DNA of 64,000 bases, taken from assembly GCF_000003815.2 (NCBI RefSeq), contig NC_049980.1, positions 5,469,004-5,533,003 on the forward strand, in the 5' to 3' direction. Shown in pieces: positions 33,296 through 46,151 of this stretch (the first letter of the stretch is position 1; every line of letters starts with the position of its first letter). Source of the DNA: Branchiostoma floridae (lineage: Eukaryota > Chordata > Leptocardii > Amphioxiformes > Branchiostomatidae). Position numbers and translations under genes: made by a program. The notes under the pieces are model-generated. The model worked only from the letters and a program-made list of their open reading frames with translations, did not search any database and was not told where the DNA came from.

Positions 33296-33788
33296 TTAAG
33301 CGGACAAGGACGACAGGCAGAGTGGATGAACATTGATATGTTTGTTTCTTAAATTGAAGGCATTGTAAATAAACTTTCCTAACTGTCTTATTAATGTTGT
33401 AGTAGGGCCTGACATTAATTCCTTGAACTTGTGTGGGTCCGGTCGTGTGGCGTAGTATTTTGGCAGGTGTTGTGTTCTTAAACTATGTAAAAATGGGCAT
33501 TCCATTACAAAGTGATACTCGCTTTCAATGACACCTTCTAAACAGAGAGGACATAATCTATCTTGTCTGTCCACATTTGTATGTCTACCTGTTTCTATAC
33601 TTAGCTCGTGTGATGCACATCTCAGCTGTGCTAGTGCTTTTCTGTGGTTAAAAACATTGATTACACTCAGATACTTTTCTGTCACAAATCTGTCCTTGAT
33701 TATGCAATATGTTTCTAGCCTATTAGTGTTTTCTATTTCATGGTTCCATATTTGAGTTGCCTGTAGTTTAGACCTTTTTTTAAAGACC
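33296..33788 (-). pseudogene. LINE ORF2, C-terminal zinc-like region
   Basis: In the next frame the protein continues to a stop at 33296, with C-x2-C-x9-H-x4-C (CPLC ... H ... CP), the typical C-terminal motif of jockey/CR1-group ORF2 proteins. Confidence 0.8.
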
Positions 33789-35211
33789 TCATTTGTTACT
33801 TACCCCTTGGCCATACCATGCTTCTTGCAGACCATGGGAAAACAGCAGCTGCTTTACCTGGCTTAACCAGGACTTCCTGTCCACCTGGTCAAGCTCGTAT
33901 AGTAATTTGTAGCATTTCCTTGAATACCTGTTCTCATTCATCTCTAACACTTTTACCCAAAATTTAATTATTCTAATTTGTCTCTGTACATAAAGAGGAT
34001 GTCTCCCTAATTCTCCTCTAACTGCTATATTTGATGCATTATGTCTAACTCCTAGGTAATACTTACAAAATTTATTGTGTACTATTTCTAGTTGTTTACA
34101 CGGATGGAACCCCCAAATTTCGCACCCGTACATCATAATAGGCAAAATCATAGTATCAAACAATTTAAAGACTAACTCTGGGGATAATACACCAAACTTG
34201 TGAATCCTCTTCTTGATTATGAAAATTGCTTTGGATGCCTGTGATGCAAGAGTGTCCTGAGCCCTATACCAGTTTCCCCTAGAAGAGATGGTTATACCTA
34301 GGTACTTGTAAGTGCTTACAACTTCAACTTTCTTTCCACCATAAAACCATCTCTCCGACCGCCTTAACTTACCTCCATTCCGAAAAACTATCACTTTCGT
34401 CTTCACTAAATTTACTGTCATCTGCCATTTTTCACAATATTTGTTAAGTGCATTAAGGACCCTTTGCAGACCTACTATTGAGTCGGCACACAAGGCTAGG
34501 TCATCCGCGAACATTAAGCTTAAAATTTCAACATCATCCACTTGTATACCTCTACAACCACTTTGTGTCAAATAATCATCTAAGTCACTTAAAAAGAAGG
34601 CAAATAAGAAGGGGGATAATATACACCCCTGTCTTACCCCTCTATTACATGTAAATACCTCACTCATCTCACTCTTCAGTCTGACACAGGATTTTACTTC
34701 GGAATATAGTGATTGAACTAGTTTAACCATTTTACTACTTACTCCCCCATTTATTAATTTCGTCCACAAATACCCTCTATTAACGCTATCGAAGGCCTTG
34801 GAAAAATCTACAAATGCGCAATAGAATCGTCCACCTGGTCTTGATAAATATTTATGCACCATAGCATTTAGACAGAACAAATTATCTAAAACACCATAAC
34901 CTTTCCTAAACCCCATTTGTGATTCCACTAGTTTTTCTTCAGCCTGACCCCAATTATTCAATCTTTTCCCCAGGATTGCAAGAAACAATTTGCCAAATAC
35001 TGATAATAGGGTAATACTTCTATAATTCCCCACATCATCTTTGTTTCCAGATTTGAATAATGGTTGAATAACACCTACTGTCCATTGTTTTGGTATTACA
35101 CCGAGCGAGAAACATTTATTGAACAACATTTTTAGGTATGGTAACAGAATTGAAATACTCTCATGAAAAAACTCTGGTAATAATTTGTCCATGCCAGGTG
35201 CTTTGCCTGCT
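33789..35211 (-). pseudogene. LINE ORF2, reverse transcriptase region
   Basis: RT blocks seen in order are GVIQPLFKSG / NYRSITLLS, FVDFSKAFDSVN, GVRQGCILSPFLF, FADDLALCAD (catalytic Asp pair, about residue 230 after the first Met) and KTKVIVFRNGG with YKYLGI. A single extra T close to 33790 brings a stop and shifts the frame before the C-terminal part. Confidence 0.9.
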
Positions 35212-36729
35212 TTGAGATTCTTTGAGATCCTCCTCAGAAATTTCTTTATCTAGGCTGTCAACCTCAGTATTACAGTGATCAGAATTTTCCCACATACTAT
35301 TGGCATTGCTCTCGGCTGTATGTTCCTCTTCTGACTTATTGAAAAGTTCTTCAAAATAATTAGCAAAATCCTGTACACTAATATTTCCAATGTTATTCAC
35401 TTTCTTTCCTTTTACTAATTTCCAAAATTCCTTGGGATCCCTTTTTGCAATCTTTAGCTGTGTTCTGAGACTTGTAGTATGTGATCTGTGTGCTGCCCTT
35501 ACTATAGCCTTGTATTCCCTTCTAGCCTGTCTAAAATTTCTCCAATCATTCTCAGATTGAGATCTCCTGAATCTATGTAGGCTCTTATTCAAAGTTTGTT
35601 TTGCTTGTTTACAATCCTGCCCATACCATTCATCTTGGTTGTTCCTTAACAAGTCTTCTCTGCTACATGATTTTTGTTCCATATGAGTTGCTGCTGTTTC
35701 TAGTGCTTGACCTATTTTTTCCACAGCTGTGTCTATTTCATTCTCCTGAATATCTGTGACTATTTCTTGTAATAGCCCTTGTACCTTTTGTCCCTGTAGT
35801 CTGTTTTTAAATTCTTCAACCCTATCCCCATTCCAGTTATACCTTACTGATCCATTATTTTGGGTATTGTGTTTGGTCTGTACTGAAGGGTTGTTGATGG
35901 GAACCTTACATAGCAGGGGCATGTGGTCTGACTCAGCTCTGTATACTACAGCGAAGTCTTTAATTGAGGTTAACATGTTATCTTTTACCAATATATAATC
36001 TACCACACTTCTTCCTGGTAACCCGTCTTTGTTGTGGATGTTTTCACGAACACATGTAAAACTACCAACATTTTTATCTTCAAACAATCTGCCATTAACA
36101 ATTCTTAAGTTTGTTGTCTTACATAAGTTTATTAGATTATAACCAAACCCATTGATTTGATTGTCCTGGGAAGTCCTCTGGGGAGGCACTGAGTCTACCA
36201 TATATTCCTGTGGGAGGGGGACAAATTCATCATCCTCTATTTCCTCCAACACATAGTCAGACAGGGAGCCGGTTCTAGCTTTAAACTCTCCCATTAGCAT
36301 ATAATCACAGTTATCTATTTCTGAAGAGTACTGGGATAATTCAGATTCAATTATTTGAAAAATATCCTCCGTGTTGTGTGCAGGTGAGTCAGCGGGGGAC
36401 ACATAAACCAGACCAATTAGCAAACTTGCTTGCCATCTAAAGAAGTCTTTGTTGCATAAACACCAGATTATATTTTTAGACAGACTTGGCAGCTGTTTCA
36501 CTCCTTTGTTGAATTCATCTCTTATAAACATAGCTAGTCCTCCTGAATTTCTTTTTGCCTTCTTCTTTTTAACTCTGTTGCTAGTATACACTGTGTAACC
36601 TTCTAGGGTAATGTCGTCCTTGTCTTGAGCCCATGTCTCCTGTAGTCCAAATACATCATATTGTTTTAGAAAATTTTTGAAATCACAGTCATCTAGTTTA
36701 GATAGCAGGCCATTAACATTCCATGACAT
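35212..36729 (-). pseudogene. LINE ORF2, APE endonuclease region
   Basis: The frame starts MSWNVNGLLSKLDD, followed by GLQETW, SGGLAMFIRDEF, VVDYILV and SDHMPL, all APE-endonuclease landmarks. The linker to the reverse transcriptase is present. The frame is lost close to 35212 (in the AAAGAATCTC region) by a small indel, after which the RT lies in a different frame. Confidence 0.85.
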
Positions 36730-36789
36730 GATGGTTAGTGTCGTTCTTACAACATGGTGAATTGTGGCATTTTCCTCATTGCCAGAGAT

Positions 36790-37443
36790 TCAGACAAGGT
36801 TACAGTACTTAGACTTGTGGCCATATTGTCTACATGTAAAACATTGTGGTTTATGCCTGCATACTCTCACACTGTGACCTTGTACCCCACATACCTGACA
36901 TTTCTGTCCAGAATGCCTGTTCTCTCTGAAATGGATACCAGTAGCTCCATATGATACACTATTGTGAGTTTGTATGCCTATCTTATCTAACATGAATGAA
37001 GCCCAGATTTCAGTGCCTTCTTTATTGACATGTAAACCATCAGTGTTAAATAGGCTAGCATCTACCAGACCTTCTACCATAAACCGGTCTGTGCAGTCTA
37101 TATACCTGGCACCATGTAGCTGGCTGACAAGTTGCTGTAGCTCCCAGTTCACTTGCATAGCTTTGTCATTCTTCTCTTTGCTGTCTAGTCTGGGAAGCAG
37201 GCTTGCAAATACTACCTGGCATTCTGGTTGACATCTCTTCACTTCCTCATAAACATCTTGATATTTAGCCATAATTACTTCTATCGAGTCCGTTCCGAGT
37301 TTGTTCGTTCCAGCATGTAAAATTACTTGGTTTGTTTCAGTCCCTACAGATAGCAGAATGGATAGCGTAGACACCATAGTTTCAATTTTTGCACCTGAGA
37401 ATGCAGAAATCACTAGCTGGCTATCTGTCTTGTATCCTTCTTG
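36790..37443 (-). pseudogene. LINE ORF1: SGNH/GDSL esterase-like domain plus two CCHC knuckles
   Basis: Translation from the truncation point contains HAGTNKLG (the G-x-N block of SGNH hydrolases) and DGLHVNKEG (catalytic Asp/His block). It ends with two CCHC zinc knuckles (CQVCGVQGHSVRVC and CFTCRQYGHKSKYC). Esterase-bearing ORF1 proteins are known in CR1-group LINEs. The N-terminus, including the nucleophile Ser block, is missing. The ATG at 37491 belongs to the flanking Tx1 sequence. Confidence 0.7.
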
Positions 37444-37537
37444 TAACCTTATTAGATGGATAGATGATAATAGACAGCTCAGTAATGACACTACTAGAGA
37501 TATAATTGCAGGGGGTGATTATAATGCAGTGTTTCAT
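37444..37537 (+). pseudogene. Tx1-like LINE ORF2, continuation
   Basis: This segment is in frame with the broken end at 30875 across the TAACC duplication (30871-30875, 37444-37448). It carries the endonuclease GGDYN motif and stops at a TAA near 37538. Sequence beyond is not recognisably LINE. Confidence 0.65.
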
Positions 37538-37539
37538 TA

Positions 37540-38858
37540 ATATTGTGATAAAGATAAAAGGGAGGGACCACGCTCCTCCACAGCGTCCTATTAAATCGTG
37601 TTATTCCACTGAATATGCGTGTGAGTCTTTTTGCAATATATTATACGGCCGCATGGTGGCTACTGGCATCTGGGATTCTTCTCAAAGACAGTCCTGGGAC
37701 AGAGAACGCATTCCTGGGGCGAATCATGCTGAGAGGAGCTAAGTGTCCCGGGAACGTGATCTGGCGGCGTGGAGAAGGCCAAACGCGCCGCCGTGCAAAA
37801 CTCCCTTCCGTGACATAACTCCCTCTCGGCAATGTAGAGGGATAATCTTAACGCCCTTACAGCGCCACCAAATCAGGTACATTCTAAAGCTCCCTTTGTT
37901 ATAACGTGCCACTATTGTGGCAACATTTTACACCCTAAATAGTAAACTTGCGAGTAGTTTTGGACCCGGTAACTGTAATAACACTCAGGCTGTAGAAACG
38001 CACGTAGTGGCGTGCGCTCACAACTTACGATTTTCTAAGGCATTGAGACAAACACAAAACAAAACAAGTGACCGTAGGTAACATAGTCTGTGACGTCGGT
38101 CTGGTATATGTTGCTTGTTTTGTCTTCTTTGGTGTGTGACGTTGTGCTTATATCCTATAATGATTCTTTTCATGGTGTTAACTATATCGTTTTATTTAAA
38201 GTTGCTTAATTTGTCTGTGTCAATGTGAATCTTAATGTTAAAGACCTAAACAGGTATGGATTGTGAGATAACATGCGGTCAAAGTCTAAAGTTATGGTGA
38301 CGATAAGTAACCGGATGGTCTAATACACTGGCACGTTCACAGAAGACACACCTGCAATTGCTACAAACATGTTTCTGTTATGGACGTAATAAGTATGAAG
38401 CACGGAACAGGACCTTGATGTAATTTTATAATTCATGATGTGGCTTACAAGCTTCATCGTGTAGTGCGTTCACCCAGCTTTGTCTATTTAGGCTAGTCTT
38501 GGCAAACTTGGGTTTCTGACATTACTACAACCATAACAAGAGGCTGAAGGTACAAGTATATATGAAGACAGCATTATCATAATAAAAGTACAACCATGTT
38601 CTTTTAAAACGTAAATGGCCATTGGCCCGCAGCTACATAAAATCACAATAAATAGGAGATACTGTCATATTCAAAGTTCATAAATCGAAGTTGTCAAACA
38701 TATCATGATCAGCTGGTCGCAGCTGTGGTTGACAACATGAACAGCTGGTCACAGCTGGTCACAGATGTTGACATATTTCGAGCAAGGTGAACAACTGTCC
38801 ACTTGTGTGTATAGTAAAATCATAATCCAACATATTTCGAGAAAGGTGAACAACTGTC
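37540..38858. other. Intergenic DNA, no gene recognised
   Basis: The stretch at 38067-38150 resembles the right-arm segment near 21482-21390 (shared GTGACCGTAGGTAACATA and GGTGTGTGAC). A 35-bp unit with CATATTTCGAG-AAGGTGAACAACTGTC is duplicated at 38770 and 38830. Otherwise nothing is recognised. Confidence 0.4.
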
Positions 38859-39640
38859 AAAGCGGCCCTGGACCAAAACACCGTAAGACGAACAAATTGT
38901 AGGGGTGATATTTTTATACATCCATAATAAAACCTAGCCTGGGTACCATCCTATTTCTACCGGGGCTCCGTACACTCCGGTAGAATACGGATGATACTCA
39001 GGCTAAATAAAACCAGCAGTCGTGAACAAAAAGTGCATCATCGTCAACCTCAGTGCAGAGGACTTGCCAAACAACGTATGTATGCGACAACGGGAACATG
39101 AAAATACAGATGCGAACGGGAATTACTTTGACGATCAGATAAAACCACGCATCTGCTTGCTATATTTTATTTTGGCAAGGCTCAAACAAAGCGGCCCTGG
39201 ACCAAAACACCACAAGACGAAGAAATTGTAGGGGTGCTATCTTTTATACATCCATAATAAAACCAGCAGCCGCGAAAAAAAAAACGTGCATCATCGTCAA
39301 CCTCAGTGCAGAGGACCTGCCAAACAACGTACGTATGCGACAACGGGAACATGAAAATACAGATGCGAACGCGAATAACTTTGACGATCAGATAAAACCA
39401 TGCATCTGCTTGACAATATCCGATTACATCATGACCCACATGCAGAGGATCTGGACCAATACATCGGAAGACGAACATTTTGTAGGGGTGCTATTTTTAT
39501 AACATCCATAATAAAACCACCTGCCGTAAAAAAACAATCACGTGCATCATCGTCAACCTCAGTACAGAGGACCTACCAAACCACATAGGATTCAGACAGC
39601 GAGAACATATAGATACAGCTGCGAACGCGCGTAAACGTGA
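38859..39640 (+). repeat. Three ~250-bp tandem units
   Basis: Units begin near 38859, 39188 and 39445 (GCGGCCCTGGACCAAAACAC, last one diverged). Each contains TCATCGTCAACCTCAGT and CAGAGGAC followed by GCGACAACGGGAACAT or a variant. The first unit is longer because of the 71-bp hairpin insertion. Non-coding as far as can be seen. Confidence 0.8.
38935..39005. mobile_element. 71-bp hairpin MITE with perfect 9-bp target duplication
   Basis: The element begins TAGCCTGGGTACCATCC and ends GGATGATACTCAGGCTA, with TTCTACCGG / CCGGTAGAA inside, so it folds into a near-complete hairpin. AATAAAACC flanks it at 38926-38934 and 39006-39014. The sister tandem units at 39255 and 39510 show the site uninterrupted. 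A 9-bp duplication is the size made by Mutator-like transposases. Confidence 0.85.
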
Positions 39641-40302
39641 CAAAACTAAAAGTCTGTCGACCAGAGGTTCTGGTCACAGACTAACAAAACGACAGCTGTG
39701 AATTCCATAGAGTTTATTCAATTCAGCTTGAGGTGGATTGTGAATAAGCCCACGATCTCAAACCTATGGCTTCTTCACGGCGCTGGGTACGAGCGTGAGC
39801 TAGAGCAGTGACTGAGTGAAAGTGGTGGGGGAGGAGGGGAGGGGGGTGTAGCCTAGAAGCGTTGCTGCTGTTATTGCAATGTACCATAGTAAGACAACAA
39901 CAACAACAACATAGTGTGATTTCTGTTAGTGTAGGAAGTGGCTATTGATCCTGCCAATAACAGAAAGCCTTTTGCACTATTGACACTCCTGGATGATAAC
40001 TGTTGATAGGATGATCCTGTTAACAACTCTGTAGATGTGGCAGACCACGCATCACTCAGGGAATCCAATCAAACTTGTCGGCACCGCGACAGCAGCCAAG
40101 ATGGTGACTTGGGCGAAGAAAGAGGAGTCAGGTCACCTGTATCAAATTGGCAGCTGCGCCATTGGGGACGATGTCTAATGCTCGAGGAGCTTGGTGATGC
40201 GACCGACACACACCTGAAACACCTGGTAGACGCAAAGACCTGGTGCCTGGACGAAACATTCACTGTGCCGAGCGCCCTTCATGCAGCTGTTCCCTATCAG
40301 TG
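39641..40302. other. Intergenic DNA, no gene recognised
   Basis: The open frame at 40037-40363 runs into the TIR element and has no recognisable domain. Nothing else is supported. Confidence 0.4.
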
Positions 40303-40304
40303 TA

Positions 40305-42458
40305 CAGTCAAACCTGTCTATATAGCGGTCACTCAAGGGATCGGTCAAAATTGGCCACTATAGAGAGGTGAACACTCGGACTATATATAGGGAAAATGCT
40401 GATTAATTTGACCACAAGTAAAGTTTAAGACACATGGTTTTAGTAACCATTGATCTTTATTCGCATAATACATGTGTGTAGTTGTAATGATTGTTGCACT
40501 ATATATATTGAGGAAACAAAAGCTAAATAGAAGTTTTAAATTTTCTACAGTTGATATTGTCTAAACCGGTATCGTCATATTTCTTTTATCCTTGAATTGG
40601 CTCGGATCCTTTAATTTTTTTTATACTTGCCGTCCTTGTGTTCCCGCTCGCGTTCACACGCATCAGATTCTCCCATTATGCTACTAGTAACTCACAAGAA
40701 AAGCCTGTCATTTTAGACTTATCTCTTAATAAATGTAAGAAGAAAATCCACCATAGTCTGAAGTTCATATAATTTTATCTGTGTAACAATTATTAGCTTC
40801 GCCAAGAAGATTATGTTTTTGCCTGACTTGGGTCTGTATGTAGGTCAACAGGATATAACTCGAGAAATTGTGGATGGAACTTTTTTATTTTTTGCAGGTG
40901 TGTAGCGGTTGTTGAAAGGCATGCCTAGTTCGAAAATGGGTTACCTGGCGTTTTCCTACGGTACATTAGCGAGCTTGGTATTTTTTTTTGGTGTTTTTTC
41001 GGGAAGCATAAGTCAAAATGTAGCTGGGCGATTTCCACGATATTTGGCAGGTGTTTAGCGGTTGTGGAAAGGATTGTCATGTGCAAGAATGGTTTAGCTA
41101 CCTTTTACCTATGGTGCTGTAGCTGGCTTTGTATGTAAGTGCGTTTGTCTGTATGCAAGATAACTCGAGATGTTCTTGATGGATGCTAATGATATTTGGT
41201 TGATAGGTAGGGGACACAGAAAGGAAGGTCAAGTTCGATAATGGGCCTCCTGGCGACTTGTTTTGGTACTGCAAGTGAGCATCAAAGTTTGCGCCTAAAT
41301 TTTCCAGAAGTGCCAGGTTCATGATTTTTTAATGGTGGATAGCTGTTGGTACTAGGAGTCAATGGTTTAATTTTGGGCCCCCTAGCAGCTTGTTTGGAAC
41401 TGCAGTGGGTCTTATAGTTTGTAGCTTTTAAGAAGGATAACTGCAGAGGAGATTGATGGATATTTTTTGTTTTTGGTAGCTAGGTACTTTGGTTGATTAT
41501 CAACATCTATTTGATATAATTACTTAGGGAAAGTTATGCAATTAACAGAAATAAACAGTGTTTTCTATATACAGATGCATCTCATTTTGACCTATATTTA
41601 AGGACACAGCAGTTTGCCAGATGTTTTGCCTGAGAAGCCTTGTGACCTGGACGCCCTAACACTGTGAAAATCCTCTTGACAAGCATGAAATTCTGATTGA
41701 CCGGGGATGCTACCACTGAGGTCATCTTTGGTCACAGTCCAATGCCCCCTATCATCAATACTATTCGGCCAGGCTGGAGTCTGGTAGAGACTACATGATT
41801 TTAATAAAGCACTATGATTATGAAAGTTGCGCTAGAAAGTATCACAACAGTGTACATAATTCCATTGTCACCAGTTGGCCAAGAAAGTTATCTTTGGTAG
41901 CATTTGTGGGTTTGTAAGGAACACAAGTTCATGCAGTCATTTGCTATTGGGGTAGGTACTATTTAGTAATACATGAAAAAGACCTTAAAGTATTAATAAA
42001 GGCATGATTATTTGGCGAAGGGATGTGTTCGATGAACTCTAGTTTAGAATGTTTTTGCAATGTAAATTAACCTCACCGATAGTGTATTAGAACGTAACTT
42101 TATCACAATTTACCTCGGATCCGTAATAGTGGTGTCCCCTGTTGACTTTATATAACCTTGTTTGTTGGTAGGTGGGCAGTTTTTTTAAGAAAATAAAGAG
42201 GTTTTAAATCCGGCGTTGGGTGACAATACGGCCGCTGTATGGCCGGACGCGTGCTGGACCGTAGATCAGCGGTCCGCGTGGCCGTAATCGACAGTGTTTC
42301 TGTATCTGCGGGACCGGAAATCGAGTGGCCGTGGCCGCGTTGGACGGGTGGCCGCTAAGCCTATTTCTTGATCATTACGAATACAAGGGACCGACAAAAA
42401 ATGGCCACTATGGCCAGGTGGCCGGTATGCAAAGGAGGCCGCATTACAGGTTTGACTG
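40305..42458. mobile_element. 2.15-kb TA-flanked TIR element (pogo/mariner-like, non-autonomous)
   Basis: Termini CAGTCAAACCTGT and ACAGGTTTGACTG are exact inverted repeats flanked by TA on both sides (40303-40304, 42459-42460). GCGGCC and GGCCACTAT motifs recur inside both ends. CAGT-starting TIRs with TA duplication are usual for the Tc1/mariner-pogo group. No transposase frame is present. The interior has several diverged modules with ATAACTCGAGA and GGTGTGTAGCGGTTGT. Confidence 0.65.
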
Positions 42459-42460
42459 TA

Positions 42461-45400
42461 TTCATCAGGAAGGATGACTGCATAAAGAGCTTCCCTCAGG
42501 TGTTTGTACTCATGAGCAGTCAGGAGAAAAAAGACTATAGGATTAAGTGCTAAAGAAAGCAACATCCTGCCGGAACCCACAAAGGTGAAATGTGCCATGA
42601 TGAAAACAAGGAGGTTATTATGTCATGGCAAATAAAGGAGTCAGGCTGAAAATTTAGTCTTGCAAAGGGAAACACTAGCTAGAATTGATAACATTTCCAT
42701 TTTCAATTGTGTCGTTTTCGATTTTTAATGTTACCCTTTTCTTATGTGCAAACTTTGTCTAAATCAACTCTAATAAAAATCTTTGTATAATAAGAAGTTA
42801 TTTTCTTCTTGGACCTCCTACTCACAGGGCCAAACAACCCTCTAATCATTCGGGCATAGGCCCACTGCTAGTATGGGCTCATTACATGTATAGAGCACTG
42901 AGGTACCAGCCTGCGATCCATCTACCTTTCTTTAGTTCTGGACAGCCATCAGCCAATCAGATACTCTTTCTCCTGTAACATTTCTGCATTTTACATTACC
43001 AGCCAATCATGTTACCTCTTGACTTTATTAGCTGACTAAAACAGGAAGGAGAAATATCTGATTAATGCAGTGAGAAGGAGATGCCAGTATTGCCGGCGGG
43101 GACTTCATCAGGGCCACTGCTAGTGAAATACACCAGCAGAAGCCAGGCAGGAAAGGATGACCTGGATTAACCATAAAGTTACATTTATTACTGTTAGTCT
43201 CTACAATACCGCCCAAAAAAACATAAAACATTCCTCAATTTTTGTTGTGTTCAATTCAACTATTTTTAAAAAATCTGCTAAGATGATTGGTATAGAGACT
43301 TAAACAGAGATGTTCATCATCACCATTTAGAAGTTAGCCCTCCAAAAGAGTTTCTGATATATACTGTACTTGTTCCCTCTGTGCAGTACAGGTACTTGAA
43401 TTAAAGGACTCTTTGAGATGTGTTGTGTGCCTATGAGTGTTGGCACATGATATCTAAGTCATGATCTCAACGAATCATGTGGTCACAGAGACATACAGTC
43501 TTTTGGCTGCAACTAGAGGAGTTATAATCCTTGTATTAAGACTACTCTCTAATGGCACCGAATTCTGAGTTACAAGATGCAGAAAACATACAGTGACAAA
43601 CACATTCCCATCACCTCATTTTATTTCTATAGTATTGAAAATAATACATTCCTAAGTACTGTCATCAACTGATGTGATCCTCCAGATGTTTTCATTTCTC
43701 ATCTGCTTCATTTTAAAGCTCCCTTTTCACTGATTTAAAACAAATAGCCTACTGTAAAGGGACACAGTACAAGGTATTCAAGTAAAAAAAAAGATGCATT
43801 TGTTTCTGTTAAACTTGATTTTGATAAAGGTTACCGGTGAGATGGGAATGTTTTCTCACCAGCTGACCTTTAAACCATTGCAGCATAATTGTCTTCATGG
43901 CATTTTATGTGTCAAATCTTCTGATGTTGAAACATGATATTTCCTTTTTTCCTGACACTAATGATATGACCTATAGCATTTCAACATTTGCATTGTGTCC
44001 CTTTAAGAGTGATGCAGAATAGATCACATTCAATTTGTATTTACTGTTACTGAAGAGAATAGCTGAGGAGTAGAGTAGTAACAAAAAGTTTTCTGATGGC
44101 AACCACTAACGTTACAGATGCAAAAGTAAAAGTGTTATACAATGTGCTAAATGTAGTAATGATTACTTGATATCCTCTATACCACACTTTTTTTAATTTA
44201 TCATTGATGACTATGTTAATTTAATGGACGACATCATCACGATCATAGATTTAGACTGTTTCCAAAGACATTCAGCATGTTTTCTGATTAAAAATTTGAT
44301 TTTTTTTTTCATTATGATTTCATGGCAACTTTAATGTGTTTTTAAAAAGAAATTGACAATGAGTTAAGACCTGGGGTTGCACGCTTGAGGACGCCTTCCA
44401 CCAGACTAACTTTGTGTGACTAATTTACGTTAAATGTGAATAATGCTGTTATTGTATAGCCGAAGAAATCGAACTAGAGCTAGAAAATGCCAACTGCTAA
44501 AAGCTAAAAACCTATTACCAATCAAGGGCGTCTGAGCTGGCTTAGCCATGCTATAAGACTTAATGCACTAGAAAATTTAAGACTGAGTCAAACCAAGTCA
44601 TACATTGAACTCCACACAGGAAAGAGACACAGAGGTTACCCAAGATGAATTACAGACAATTGAGAGGGACCTACATGCAGTCAACATACTTGTAAGCTGG
44701 AAGGATGTAAAGACAATGGCTGCTGACCGACCCTGCTGGGCCCACCTACTAGTAATTGCCTCATGTGTCTAACTCTCAGTAAGTGATCTATACACTATAA
44801 CTTATAAGTAAAGACAAGATATTGAAATATATATCGACCTAGTACTAGTAACTTGTGTAACTTGTAAGTTGTTGCATAGCAGACACTGTTGCATACATTG
44901 TATGATTACAAGTACTGTACTAAGTACTGCTGTATAATACATGTGTACCATTTCTTCTTAATGTTGATGCAAAAATGAAAATTGCTGTTACTACATGTAC
45001 AGTGTATATTGCCAAATAATTCATAGTAGGGCTAGGATATATCAAACCTAACTGGAAAGACGTTGCATAACGGATGCCATTGCATAATTTTTGACTGCCA
45101 CACAATAGCACAATAACACATAATCCATTGACGACTGATTTTACATCCCTCATGTTACACATCAAGAATGGGAATCAACCAATCGGCTGGCTGTTCCTGA
45201 CTGACACTGCAATCTCAACCTTCAAGTGCAACATTTTCTGGAATTACTGCATGTAAGTACCTGCTTATATTCATTTGTCACATTCGTTACATGTATATTG
45301 CGCTATAATTGCAATCTGCATTTGTACGTTATGGTTTATCATTCTGTTGCATTGGTACATTTGTACTTACTTAACTGATGATCAATGTAGTATATGACGT

Positions 45401-46151
45401 TGCATATAGCCTAATATTATCACCTAATTTTTACTACTAAGGCTTAAAATACCACTTGCTTATGCAGGTAAAATTGGAGCTGTGTACTAGTAGGTATTTC
45501 TTATGTAGATCTGGGTGCTGTTTCTAAAATCATTTAAAAAATGTACCAATCTTTAGTTACTTAATGGTCTTAATTGAATTTGATGCTATCATAAAGGTGC
45601 TGATATGATACCCTCTAAATGAGTAAAAGGTTATAAGTTAAATGAATTGAAACTGTCATTTACGACGATGATGACATTTAGTACAGTTTGACAGTAGCCA
45701 AACTTTGGGAGCAAAGAAATCTTCTGCAGGACTAGTGAAACATGTAGTAGCAAGTAGTAGATCAGCTATATTGTTTCGCATTGAATTAAAGTGTGAACTA
45801 TGGTGTATGTAAAGCTGTATGCTATTAAAGACTATTTCAAATTACTTGTCTAGCTTTGACAACATCCTAGTCACTAAAGTGCTGTAGTAACGTTGTCCTG
45901 ACGTCATAAGGCTGTTCTGCTGACGTCACGTATGTCATCATCTTACTTGTTCACATTGTAGTCTGTAAGAGGCATATTTTGGACATGTGAAGTTAGTTTG
46001 ACATGTATAAGGTGATATGTGCCTATTAAATGAATAATGGTTTCGACCATATTGGTTGAGTTGGACAGCTTTGCCAGAATTTGCTATAAACATTGCACTT
46101 AATACTAACTGAAGTTTTGACAATGGAGGTTCATATAGTTTGTGGAAAGTA
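42461..46151. other. Intergenic DNA downstream of gene 2
   Basis: AT-rich sequence with no recognised gene or domain. It should hold the 3' untranslated region of gene 2 immediately left of 46152, but no AATAAA was recognised nearby. Short open frames at 44920-45165 and 45938-46171 lack support. Confidence 0.4.

Larger units (their letters stand above)
30876..37443 (-). mobile_element. CR1/jockey-type non-LTR retrotransposon, 5'-truncated
   Basis: It is oriented minus, with ORF1 (37443-36790), ORF2 (36729-33296 in three frames) and a 3' end at 30876 carrying AATAAAGATCACATCACATT. It is bounded by a 5-bp duplication TAACC and inserted into the Tx1-like LINE. A separate element (31434-33264) is inserted in its 3' untranslated region. 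A partial tandem repeat of about 225 bp at 30990-31433 also lies in that region. Two frameshifts in ORF2 and the 5' truncation make it inactive. Confidence 0.8.

Noticed and set aside
40037-40363. 108-codon plus frame before the TIR element
   Set aside because: It runs into the transposon end, no domain is recognised, and a minus-strand frame overlaps it.
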